Origin: Paramesorhizobium sp049065735
GTDB lineage: Bacteria; Pseudomonadota; Alphaproteobacteria; Rhizobiales; Rhizobiaceae
NCBI RefSeq assembly: GCF_049065735.1
Contig: NZ_JBAKHD010000002.1
Span: forward strand, 372,001 to 436,000
Reading direction: 5' to 3'
DNA length: 64,000 nt
Below the pieces are notes generated by a model, which had not been told where the DNA came from, did not search any database, and was given only the letters and a program-made list of their open reading frames with translations. Shown piece by piece: positions 1 to 7,144 of this stretch (position 1 is its first letter; each line of letters opens with the position of its first letter). A program made the position numbers and the translations under genes.

Positions 1-115
1 CCATGGCGGCACGCTGACGGCGGAGAATATCGTCGATCCCGCGACGGCAGACGCCGGCTCATCAGGCCATTGGCTCGGTGCGCGTTTCATCGTCGATCTG
101 CCGGCCTGGTCCTGA
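1..115 (+). CDS. chvG: Sensor histidine kinase ChvG/BvrS, C-terminal end only
   Basis: The window opens inside this gene; only the last 37 codons are visible, ending at a TGA at 113-115. The peptide reads HGG, a short insert, then GARFIVDLPAWS, which is the usual end of a histidine-kinase HATPase_c domain after the G2 box. The assignment to ChvG (BvrS in Brucella, ExoS in Sinorhizobium) rests on context: in Hyphomicrobiales chvI-chvG lies directly upstream of hprK, as here with a 9-nt gap. ChvG is an inner-membrane sensor of acid and envelope stress that phosphorylates ChvI. The fragment alone proves only that it is a histidine-kinase C-terminus. Confidence 0.7.
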   Translation, partial: HGGTLTAENIVDPATADAGSSGHWLGARFIVDLPAWS

Positions 116-124
116 CCGCGGCTC

Positions 125-598
125 ATGGGGAAAAGCGAAAACATCCACGCCACATCGCTGCTCCTCGGCGACCGCGGCGTCCTTATCGCCGCCCCCTCCG
201 GCGCAGGCAAGTCCGCGCTGGCGCTGGCGCTCATCCAGAGCCGCCGCTCGGCGGGCGGTTTCGCGGCGCTCGTTTCCGATGACCGCACTGTTGTCCGCGC
301 GGTGAATGGCAGGCTTATCGCCTCGCCTCCGGAAACGCTCGCCGGGGGCATCGAGGTGCGCGGCGCGGGTCTTTTCCGCATTGCACATGAAAAAGCGGCG
401 ATCCTGCATCTGGCGGTCGATCTGGTTCCGGAAAAGGAGGCGATACGCTATCCTGATGGGGCAAAGCGCACGCATTGCCACGTGGCGCTGCCCCTCCTGC
501 GCCTCGTCGCTCCCGGGCAGCACGGCGCGTTCCATCAGGCTTGCCAGGCCATCGAGGCGGCGCTTTTCATGCCGCAATGGCCCTTGGGCGGTCTTTAG
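125..598 (+). CDS. hprK: HPr kinase/phosphorylase, short alphaproteobacterial form
   Basis: The 157-residue protein carries the HprK Walker A motif APSGAGKSALAL at about residues 22-33 and the family signature around EVRGAGLF near residues 78-85. It phosphorylates a serine of HPr with ATP and can reverse the reaction. Alphaproteobacterial HprK lacks the N-terminal domain of the Firmicute enzyme, which explains the length. It follows chvG by 9 nt and precedes genes for EIIA-Man and HPr, the standard arrangement linking the truncated PTS-Ntr to the ChvGI regulon. No strong ribosome binding site precedes the ATG, so coupling to chvG translation is likely. A gap of 230 bp separates it from the EIIA gene. 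Confidence 0.93.
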   Translation: MGKSENIHATSLLLGDRGVLIAAPSGAGKSALALALIQSRRSAGGFAALVSDDRTVVRAVNGRLIASPPETLAGGIEVRGAGLFRIAHEKAAILHLAVDLVPEKEAIRYPDGAKRTHCHVALPLLRLVAPGQHGAFHQACQAIEAALFMPQWPLGGL

Positions 599-828
599 AG
601 CGTAATCATGGTTGCCGGTTAGGGTTAAGGCGGTGGAGAATCGCTCCCTGCCTTGCTGCGCTGCGGCATATCGGCTAAATCGAGGCAATGGCCGGATTTT
701 TCGCTTGATATCGCATTTTCGGCTGTCAAGATGTGCAACCTGCCGGAAATGGGTGCGATCCGGCGGTCAAAAGCGCTGGCGGGGTTTGCTTGCATGTCCA
801 TGCGGCGCATGACGGGAGCAATTAAAGA

Positions 829-1230
829 ATGATCGGACTCGTGCTTGTGACGCACGGAAAGCTGGCCGAGGAGTTTCACCATGCGGTCGAGCATGTCGTC
901 GGTCCGCAGGAGAATTTCGAAACGGTTTGCATCGGCGCGGAAGACGACATGGAACAGCGTCGCCGCGATATCGTCGATGCCATCGAGCGCGCCGAGAAGG
1001 GGCACGGCGTCATCATCCTGACCGATATGTTCGGCGGCACGCCGTCCAATCTCGCCATTTCGGTGATGAAGCCGGGCAAGGTCGAGGTCATCGCAGGCGT
1101 CAACCTGCCCATGCTGATCAAGCTTTCCAGCGTGCGCGTGGCCGGGGAGATGCAGGCGGCCTTGCGCGAAGCGCAGGAAGCAGGCCGCAAATATATCAAT
1201 GTCGCAAGCCAGGTTCTGACGGGGAAATAA
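829..1230 (+). CDS. manX: PTS EIIA component, mannose family (regulatory PTS)
   Basis: The 133-residue protein is a stand-alone EIIA of the mannose/sorbose family. The phospho-acceptor is His9 in the VTHG motif near the N-terminus, and the signature DMFGGTPSN is at about residues 65-73. In Hyphomicrobiales this protein accepts phosphate from HPr-His and has a regulatory role, because no sugar permease (EIIB/EIIC) is present. No permease gene is visible here either. The start has GGGAG about 12 nt upstream. The HPr gene follows after 3 nt, so the two are co-transcribed. The symbol follows Sinorhizobium use; other genomes call it ptsM. Confidence 0.9.
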   Translation: MIGLVLVTHGKLAEEFHHAVEHVVGPQENFETVCIGAEDDMEQRRRDIVDAIERAEKGHGVIILTDMFGGTPSNLAISVMKPGKVEVIAGVNLPMLIKLSSVRVAGEMQAALREAQEAGRKYINVASQVLTGK

Positions 1231-1233
1231 TCC

Positions 1234-1548
1234 ATGCGCGCCAGCGTCACCCTTACCGGCGAATATGATCCCAAAACCGCGATTTCCCGCGCCCTCGAGA
1301 TCGTCAACAAGCGCGGCCTCCATGCCCGCGCCTCGGCGAAATTCGTCCAGCTCGTCGACGGCTATGATGCGCATGTGCGGGTCGAGAAGGATGGCGTCAC
1401 GGTCGGGGGCACCTCGATCATGGGTTTGATGATGCTCGCCGCCTCCCCCGGCTGCTGCATCAATGTCAGCGCCTCGGGGCGCCAGGCGAAAGAAGTGCTC
1501 GACGCGCTGGCCGAGCTGATCGCCAACAAATTCGGCGAAGAGTGCTGA
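1234..1548 (+). CDS. ptsH: Phosphocarrier protein HPr
   Basis: This 104-residue protein is HPr with a roughly 15-residue N-terminal extension compared with enteric HPr. The active site GLHARAS places the phospho-histidine at His30, and the regulatory serine expected 31 residues later is present as Ser61 in GGTSIMGLM, so it can be the target of HprK upstream. HPr receives phosphate from EI-Ntr (PtsP, not in the window) and passes it to EIIA. The gene starts 3 nt after the EIIA stop codon and its end overlaps the start of the next gene, which suggests one transcript. Confidence 0.95.
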   Translation: MRASVTLTGEYDPKTAISRALEIVNKRGLHARASAKFVQLVDGYDAHVRVEKDGVTVGGTSIMGLMMLAASPGCCINVSASGRQAKEVLDALAELIANKFGEEC

Positions 1549-2363
1549 GCGTTCCTCCATCGATTATGAGCCTCACCGATCCTGTGGCGGTTTTCGATGC
1601 CGGGATCGGCAGTTATGCATTGGTCGATCTGATAAGGCGTGAGCTGCCCCAGCGCGACATCATCTATTTCGCCGACCGCGCGCGCTTTCCTTATGGCGCA
1701 AAATCGCACGATGAATTGATGTCGATCATGCGCGGCACCATCCAATATCTGACCGGGCTCGGCGCAGGTGCCATCGTTCTGGCTTCCAACGCGCCGTCGA
1801 TTATGGTGCTCGATGAATTGAAAAGCGAATTCGACGTGCCCATTCATGGCGTAGCCCCGCCCCTCCGCGAGGCGCTGGCCTTAAGCCGGAGCGGCGAAAT
1901 AGTGATCATGGGCGTCCGGTCGATGATCGAGAGCGCGGAACTGACAGCATTCGTGCGCGCCAATGCGCCCTGCCCTGAAAAGGTGACGCTCATCAATGCA
2001 TCGCCCATGGTGGAACTGGTGGAGAGCGGTGCGTTCTTGTCAGAGCCGGAAGCGACGGCCGCCGAGGTCGCTGCGTTCTGCCGTTCCATCGCCGAGGCCC
2101 ATCCGGCCGTCGATACCCTCACCCTGTCCAGCACGCATCTGCCCTGGCTTAGACCATTCTTCGAAAAGGCGCGTCCTGATTGGCAATTCCTCGATCCGGC
2201 AGATGATGTGGTAGCCGCCCTCCCCGCAGCGCAGGACGGCTCGGGCCGCACCGTCGCATTAGTGACGGAAAGCAGCGCCTATACGGCGGCGGGTTTTCGC
2301 GACATGTTGGAAAAACTCGGCGTCGATTTGCAATTGACTGTCGTGAACCCTGCCATCGCCTGA
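1542..2363 (+). CDS. Aspartate/glutamate racemase-fold protein lacking both catalytic cysteines
   Basis: The sequence follows the glutamate racemase (MurI) pattern: VFDAGIGS near the N-terminus, then RARFPYGAKS, a first half-site LASNAPS and a second LSSTHLPW. In true MurI these half-sites are CNTAS and GCTHYP, and the two cysteines act as the acid/base pair. Here both are serine (codons TCC and AGC), so classic cofactor-independent racemisation is unlikely. The 273-residue length matches the family. A GTG at 1542 overlaps the HPr gene by 7 nt; an ATG at 1566 is an alternative start with no better ribosome binding site. Its place behind HPr suggests a regulatory or ligand-binding role, but that is inference. 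The real MurI is presumably elsewhere in the genome. Confidence 0.75.
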   Translation: MLSVPPSIMSLTDPVAVFDAGIGSYALVDLIRRELPQRDIIYFADRARFPYGAKSHDELMSIMRGTIQYLTGLGAGAIVLASNAPSIMVLDELKSEFDVPIHGVAPPLREALALSRSGEIVIMGVRSMIESAELTAFVRANAPCPEKVTLINASPMVELVESGAFLSEPEATAAEVAAFCRSIAEAHPAVDTLTLSSTHLPWLRPFFEKARPDWQFLDPADDVVAALPAAQDGSGRTVALVTESSAYTAAGFRDMLEKLGVDLQLTVVNPAIA

Positions 2364-2467
2364 AGTTAACCGCGAAGCGTGGACGCGGGTTAGGTGGCTT
2401 CCCCATGGGTCGTTCTTGCCGTGTTGTGCAGTTTTCCTATAGTGTTTGGCAATAGCTGGGGGCGGCA

Positions 2468-2695
2468 ATGAATCTCATTCACAACGAGCGCATGAAATAT
2501 ATCGCGAACGCTTTTGACCGGGCTTCGACATCATGCCTGACCGTTGGTGTTTTCGCGCCGATCGCCGCTGCGCTTTATACCTCCGCGAATACCGCCGCGA
2601 ACTTGCTGCCCTTTTTCATTTCCGCTGCATGTTGGCTTTTCACAGCCGCTATATTACATTTATCAGGTAGATACGTTCTACGGAGGCTGCTGTGA
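2468..2695 (+). CDS. Small two-helix membrane protein, unknown function
   Basis: The 75-residue product has a polar amphipathic N-terminus (about residues 1-20) and two hydrophobic segments, about residues 22-42 and 46-66, ending in a basic tail (GRYVLRRLL). This is the layout of a small inner-membrane protein with two transmembrane helices. I do not recognise a named family, although proteins with the same opening are common as hypothetical genes in Hyphomicrobiales. Its stop codon overlaps the GTG start of the next tiny gene, so the two are probably translated together. The upstream 104 bp after the racemase-like gene shows no clear terminator. Confidence 0.6.
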   Translation: MNLIHNERMKYIANAFDRASTSCLTVGVFAPIAAALYTSANTAANLLPFFISAACWLFTAAILHLSGRYVLRRLL

Positions 2696-2817
2696 ACAAC
2701 TTGCAGATATTCGCGTTTGTGGTTCTACCGCTGTCAATTGCTGCGGCTGGTTCGGCTTACGCCTATTTCGTAGTACGAAACGACCGCCGCAAACACGGCC
2801 CTCATCCGGGCGAATAA
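2692..2817 (+). CDS. Tiny single-helix membrane protein, coupled to the gene upstream
   Basis: This 41-codon reading frame starts at GTG 2692, overlapping the TGA of the previous gene (GTGA). A CGGAGG ribosome binding site at 2681-2686 lies 5 nt before the start, which is strong support for translation. The product has one hydrophobic helix (about residues 6-28, from IFAFVVLPL to YFVV), then a charged tail with NDRRKHGPHPGE. The topology is probably N-terminus out or a signal-anchor. No family is recognised. The coupling suggests that the pair forms a small membrane complex; that is inference. Confidence 0.6.
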   Translation: MNNLQIFAFVVLPLSIAAAGSAYAYFVVRNDRRKHGPHPGE

Positions 2818-2922
2818 AACCTCAACTCACTCCCCATTCCAATGAGCCGGATATGACCGATCCAACCGGACCGATGGATTTTGCGCGTATCCCGCAATCG
2901 CATAAATTTGACGATATGCACG

Positions 2923-2940
2923 CATAAAGATTTCTTTATG
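2923..2940. promoter_or_regulatory. Candidate operator palindrome upstream of ahcY
   Basis: CATAAAGA-TT-TCTTTATG is a perfect 8-bp inverted repeat with a 2-bp centre, 69 bp before the ahcY start. SAM/SAH-cycle genes in Proteobacteria are known to be controlled by ArsR-family repressors (SahR/SamR type) that bind palindromes of this size. That this palindrome is such an operator is inference from position and form. No regulator gene lies nearby. Confidence 0.5.
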
Positions 2941-3008
2941 TTCCATTGTACCCATTCCCCCGATCTGGTACAGAAATGGCTCTAATTTTCTGGAACGGAG
3001 CCAAGGGA

Positions 3009-4409
3009 ATGACCGCAAGTCTGGATTTTGTCGTCAAGGATATGGGCCTCGCCGATTGGGGCCGCAAGGAAATCACCATCGCCGAAACCGAAATGCCGGG
3101 CCTGATGGCCGCCCGCGAGGAGTTCGGCATGGCAAAGCCACTCACCGGCGCGCGCATCTCCGGCTCCCTCCATATGACGATACAGACCGCCGTTCTAATC
3201 GAGACGCTGCAGGCGCTGGGCGCGGAAGTGCGCTGGGCCTCCTGCAACATCTTCTCCACGCAGGACCATGCCGCCGCCGCCATCGCCGCCACAGGCACGC
3301 CGGTCTTCGCGATCAAGGGCGAGACGCTGGAGGAATATTGGACCTATACCGACCGGATTTTCCAATGGACGGATGGCGGCACTTCCAACATGATCCTCGA
3401 TGATGGCGGCGACGCGACCATGTATATCCTGATCGGCGCACGCGCCGAGGCGGGCGAGGACGTGCTCTCTAATCCGGGCAGCGAGGAAGAAGAAATCCTC
3501 TTCGCCCAAATTCGCAAGCGCATGGCGGAAACGCCGGGCTTCTTCACCAAGCAACGCGAGGCGATCAAAGGTGTCACCGAGGAGACGACCACCGGTGTCA
3601 ACCGTCTCTATCAATTGCAGAAGAAGGGCCTCCTTCCCTTCCCAGCGATCAACGTAAACGACAGCGTCACCAAATCGAAATTCGATAACAAATATGGGTG
3701 CAAAGAATCGCTGGTCGACGGCATCCGCCGCGGCACCGATGTGATGATGGCCGGCAAGGTCGCCATCGTCTGCGGCTATGGCGATGTCGGCAAGGGGTCG
3801 GCCCAGTCGCTGGCCGGTGCCGGCGCGCGCGTGAAGGTCACGGAAGTGGACCCGATCTGCGCGCTGCAGGCGGCCATGGACGGCTTTGAGGTGGTGACGC
3901 TCGACGATGCGGCGCATACCGCCGATATCGTCATCACCACCACGGGGAATAAGGACGTCATCACCCTCGATCACATGCGCAAGATGAAGGACATGGTGAT
4001 CGTCGGCAATATCGGCCATTTCGACAATGAGATTCAGGTCGCGGCGCTGCGAAACCTGAAATGGACCAATATCAAGCCGCAGGTGGACATGATCGAGTTC
4101 CCCGATGGCAAGCGCCTGATCCTGCTTTCCGAAGGCCGCCTGCTGAATCTCGGCAACGCCACCGGCCATCCCAGCTTCGTCATGTCCGCTTCCTTCACCA
4201 ACCAGGTGCTGGCTCAGATCGAGCTTTATACGCGGGGCGAGAACTACAAGAACGAGGTTTATGTCCTGCCGAAGCACCTCGACGAAAAGGTGGCGCGCCT
4301 GCATCTCGACAAGCTCGGCGCGAAGCTGACAACGCTTTCGGAGGAGCAGGCCGCCTATATCGGCGTTACGCCGCAAGGGCCCTTCAAGCCGGAGCACTAC
4401 AGATATTAA
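3009..4409 (+). CDS. ahcY: S-adenosylhomocysteine hydrolase (adenosylhomocysteinase)
   Basis: The 466-residue enzyme splits S-adenosylhomocysteine into adenosine and homocysteine, removing the inhibitor produced by all SAM-dependent methylations. It is nearly identical along its length to Brucella/Rhizobium AhcY: it begins MTASLDFVVKDMGLADWGRK, contains the NAD-binding CGYGDVGKGSAQ segment and ends in FKPEHYRY, the conserved tail with Lys and Tyr that contact NAD of the neighbouring subunit. The frame is open upstream, but the ATG at 3009 is chosen because it matches the family N-terminus and has GGAG 7 nt upstream. A palindromic operator precedes it and an intrinsic terminator follows, so it is a single-gene transcript. 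Confidence 0.98.
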   Translation: MTASLDFVVKDMGLADWGRKEITIAETEMPGLMAAREEFGMAKPLTGARISGSLHMTIQTAVLIETLQALGAEVRWASCNIFSTQDHAAAAIAATGTPVFAIKGETLEEYWTYTDRIFQWTDGGTSNMILDDGGDATMYILIGARAEAGEDVLSNPGSEEEEILFAQIRKRMAETPGFFTKQREAIKGVTEETTTGVNRLYQLQKKGLLPFPAINVNDSVTKSKFDNKYGCKESLVDGIRRGTDVMMAGKVAIVCGYGDVGKGSAQSLAGAGARVKVTEVDPICALQAAMDGFEVVTLDDAAHTADIVITTTGNKDVITLDHMRKMKDMVIVGNIGHFDNEIQVAALRNLKWTNIKPQVDMIEFPDGKRLILLSEGRLLNLGNATGHPSFVMSASFTNQVLAQIELYTRGENYKNEVYVLPKHLDEKVARLHLDKLGAKLTTLSEEQAAYIGVTPQGPFKPEHYRY

Positions 4410-4437
4410 CCATAGTTTAAATATCTACAACATATGG

Positions 4438-4475
4438 ATGCCGGGCAGTTGACAAATTGCCCGGCATTTATTTTT
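4438..4475 (+). terminator. Intrinsic terminator after ahcY
   Basis: A 10-bp perfect stem (ATGCCGGGCA paired with TGCCCGGCAT) with a 10-nt loop is followed by TTATTTTT. It lies 28 nt after the ahcY stop codon. Confidence 0.9.
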
Positions 4476-4608
4476 GCCCCCAGCCCGCTTCACGGCGATT
4501 CCCTTGAGGGGTATTTTGATGTGATTCGAGGGATCAAGGACGCCGATTCAGGCTGGATGAATGCCGGAAGACCGAGGCGTCTGTTCTTTGCGGCGGAGAG
4601 GATCGGAT

Positions 4609-7089
4609 ATGCGTGGAAAGGCTTTGCGGCATAAGGTGCTGCGGGCAGGCGTTGCTGCCATTGCCCTGTTGCCGGTGTCCGCATGGGCTCAGGTTTCAGA
4701 GTCAATGCCTAAGATTTCCACGCCGTTCGGCGCCTCGCTCGGTACGTTCGAGGTTATTCAGTTCGCGATGTTCCTGGGCGCCATGGGCGCGGCCCTGCTT
4801 TCCGCCGGCTGGCTCATCCGCGACCGCGGCAAGATCGCGGAGGAAAACGCCACGCTGCGTGCGAAATTCGCCGATCTCTCCCACGCCGCCCAGCGCAGCG
4901 AAGCCCTGCTCAATCTCAAGGATCAGCGCATCGTCGTCTGGGACGGGAGCGACCGGAAAGCCGAATTGCTCGGCGGATTGCCGGGCACGAGCGGCGCGCC
5001 GCGCGACCGCGCCGGCTTTCTCGCCTTCGGGCGCTGGCTGCGGCCCGAATCCGTTGCAGCGCTGGAACGCGCGATCGCCGCGCTGCGTGACCGGGCGCAA
5101 TCCTTCGATCTCGTGGTGGAAACGGTCAGCGGCACATTCCTCGACGTTCAGGGCCGCACCTCCGGCAGCTATGCGATTGCCCGCTTCGTCAGCCTTGATG
5201 GGCTTCAGGCGGAGCATGCCTTCCTGAAGGCGGAGAATGCCCAGCTTGTCCAGACGGTCACCCTGCTGCGCGGCCTGCTCGATGCGCTCGACGCGGCGGC
5301 ATGGACGCGCGACGCGCAAGGCCGGCTCGATTGGGTGAACAGCACCTACGCCCGCGCTGTCGGTGCCTCCGATGCCGGGGAGGCGGTGGTGCAGGGACAT
5401 GAACTTCTGGGCACCAGCGCCCGCCAGCGTATCGAGCGCGAGCGGACGGCCAATGCGCGCTTCCGCGACCGCCTCTCCACCGTCATCGGGGGCGACCGGC
5501 ATGTTTTCGACGTCACGGAAGTGGCTGATATGGCGGGTTCAGCCGGGCTTGCCGCCGATATCAGCGAAGTGGAGCAGGTGCGCGAGGAATTGCAGCGCAC
5601 CGTGCGCAGCCATGCCGAGACGCTCGACCAACTCAACACGGCGGTCGCCATCTTCGACCCGGATATGAAGCTGCAATTCTTCAACCAGGCCTTCACCAAG
5701 CTCTGGGCGCTCGATCCGGCATTCATGGAGGCGCGTCCGAGCAATGCCATGCTGCTCGACCGGTTGCGGAGCGAGGGCAAGCTGCCCGAGCAGCCGGAAT
5801 GGCGGCGCTGGAAGGACTCGATGCTTTCGGCCTATCGCGCCGTCGATCCGCAGGAGCATTGGTGGCATCTGCCCGATGGGCGCACGCTGCGCGTCGTCGC
5901 CAATCCGCACCCGAAGGGCGGCGTCACCTGGGTGTTCGAGAATCTGACCGAGAAATTCGATCTGGAGAGCCGGTACAACACGCTGATCCGCGTGCAGGGC
6001 GAAACGCTCGACCATCTCGCCGAGGGTGTCGCCGTGTTCGGCTCCGATGGCCGCATCCGCCTGTCGAATCCGGCCTTCGCCGCGCTCTGGTCGCTTCCCG
6101 CCAATCTGGCGGTGGAGGGCACCCACATCACCGCCATCCGCACCTTCTGCGAGAAGACCTCGGACCCGGCGCTATGGGAAAATTTCGTCGCTGCCGTCAC
6201 CGGCTTCGCCGACAAGCGCGAAGGCGAATCGGGCCAATTGGAATTGGCGAGCGGGACCATTCTTTCCTATGCGCTGGTGCCTTTGCCCAAGGGGCAGACC
6301 ATGCTGACCTTCGTCGACGTGACCGACACGGTCCGCGTCGAGCGGGCACTCAAAGACAAGAACGAGGCGCTGGAGCTTGCCGACCAGATCAAGAACGATT
6401 TCGTCCAGCATGTCTCCTATGAGCTGCGTTCGCCGCTTACCAACATCATCGGCTTTACCGAGCTTTTGCAGACCCCGGCCTTTGGCGAACTCAACGAGCG
6501 CCAGCGCGAATATCTCGATCATATCGGCACCTCTTCCTCGGTGCTGCTGACCATCGTCAACGATATTCTCGACCTCGCCACCGTGGATGCCGGCATCATG
6601 GAGCTGGAAATCGATGACGTGCCCGTAGCCGAGACGGTCGCCAGTGCCGCCGAGCGCGTCGCCGACCGCTTACGCGAGCACAATATCGGCCTGAAGGTGG
6701 AGCTTGCCCGCAATATCGGCTCGTTCCGGGGTGATGCGAACCGCATCCGGCAGGTGCTGTTCAATCTCCTCTCCAATGCGGCCAATTACGCGCCGGAGGG
6801 TTCTACCATCCTGCTTCAGGCCGTTCGCAAAAACGCCGAGATCATCTTTTCTGTTCATGATGAGGGGCCGGGCATGTCGAAGGACGTGCTCGACACCGTG
6901 TTCAAACGCTTCCAGCCGCGCAGCAATGGCGGGCGGCGCCGGGGCGCGGGACTTGGCCTTTCCATCGTCAAGAGCTTCGTCGAGCTGCATGGCGGTTCCG
7001 TCGAGATCGACACAGCGATGGGCCGGGGCACGACGGTTTCCTGTCATTTCCCCGTCGAAGCCCGGACGTTCAGGGCGGCGGCGGAGTAG
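4609..7089 (+). CDS. divL: DivL-type PAS pseudo-histidine kinase (Tyr at the H-box)
   Basis: The 826-residue protein has an N-terminal hydrophobic signal-like segment (about 8-30), a second membrane helix (about 47-70), several PAS-like domains over about 150-570, a HisKA domain and a HATPase_c domain. The H-box reads VSYELRSPLT: the phospho-acceptor His is replaced by Tyr604 (codon TAT at 6418). The N-box (near 716), DEGPGMS (near 751) and GAGLGLSIV (near 779) are intact. Tyr at this position plus the PAS array is the hallmark of DivL, which in Caulobacter binds DivK-P and controls CckA-CtrA, setting cell-cycle timing and polarity. The ATG at 4609 has GAGAGGA just upstream; an earlier ATG at 4561 gives a poor N-terminus. 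The start of the tsaE fusion lies 55 nt downstream. Confidence 0.88.
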   Translation: MRGKALRHKVLRAGVAAIALLPVSAWAQVSESMPKISTPFGASLGTFEVIQFAMFLGAMGAALLSAGWLIRDRGKIAEENATLRAKFADLSHAAQRSEALLNLKDQRIVVWDGSDRKAELLGGLPGTSGAPRDRAGFLAFGRWLRPESVAALERAIAALRDRAQSFDLVVETVSGTFLDVQGRTSGSYAIARFVSLDGLQAEHAFLKAENAQLVQTVTLLRGLLDALDAAAWTRDAQGRLDWVNSTYARAVGASDAGEAVVQGHELLGTSARQRIERERTANARFRDRLSTVIGGDRHVFDVTEVADMAGSAGLAADISEVEQVREELQRTVRSHAETLDQLNTAVAIFDPDMKLQFFNQAFTKLWALDPAFMEARPSNAMLLDRLRSEGKLPEQPEWRRWKDSMLSAYRAVDPQEHWWHLPDGRTLRVVANPHPKGGVTWVFENLTEKFDLESRYNTLIRVQGETLDHLAEGVAVFGSDGRIRLSNPAFAALWSLPANLAVEGTHITAIRTFCEKTSDPALWENFVAAVTGFADKREGESGQLELASGTILSYALVPLPKGQTMLTFVDVTDTVRVERALKDKNEALELADQIKNDFVQHVSYELRSPLTNIIGFTELLQTPAFGELNERQREYLDHIGTSSSVLLTIVNDILDLATVDAGIMELEIDDVPVAETVASAAERVADRLREHNIGLKVELARNIGSFRGDANRIRQVLFNLLSNAANYAPEGSTILLQAVRKNAEIIFSVHDEGPGMSKDVLDTVFKRFQPRSNGGRRRGAGLGLSIVKSFVELHGGSVEIDTAMGRGTTVSCHFPVEARTFRAAAE

Positions 7090-7144
7090 AACGGCCCGTT
7101 GATGGAGTCGCTCCGCCAGCGTTTCAATCCTAGAATGAAAAACC

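Noticed and set aside
599..828. Small gene or riboswitch in the hprK-EIIA gap
   Set aside because: No ribosome binding site with a sensible frame, and no stable conserved fold could be seen.
625..1560. 311-codon minus-strand frame opposite the EIIA and HPr genes
   Set aside because: Antisense to two recognised PTS genes; the translated sequence has no motif.
3195..4397. 400-codon minus-strand frame opposite ahcY
   Set aside because: A shadow of the highly conserved AhcY coding sequence, with no family resemblance.
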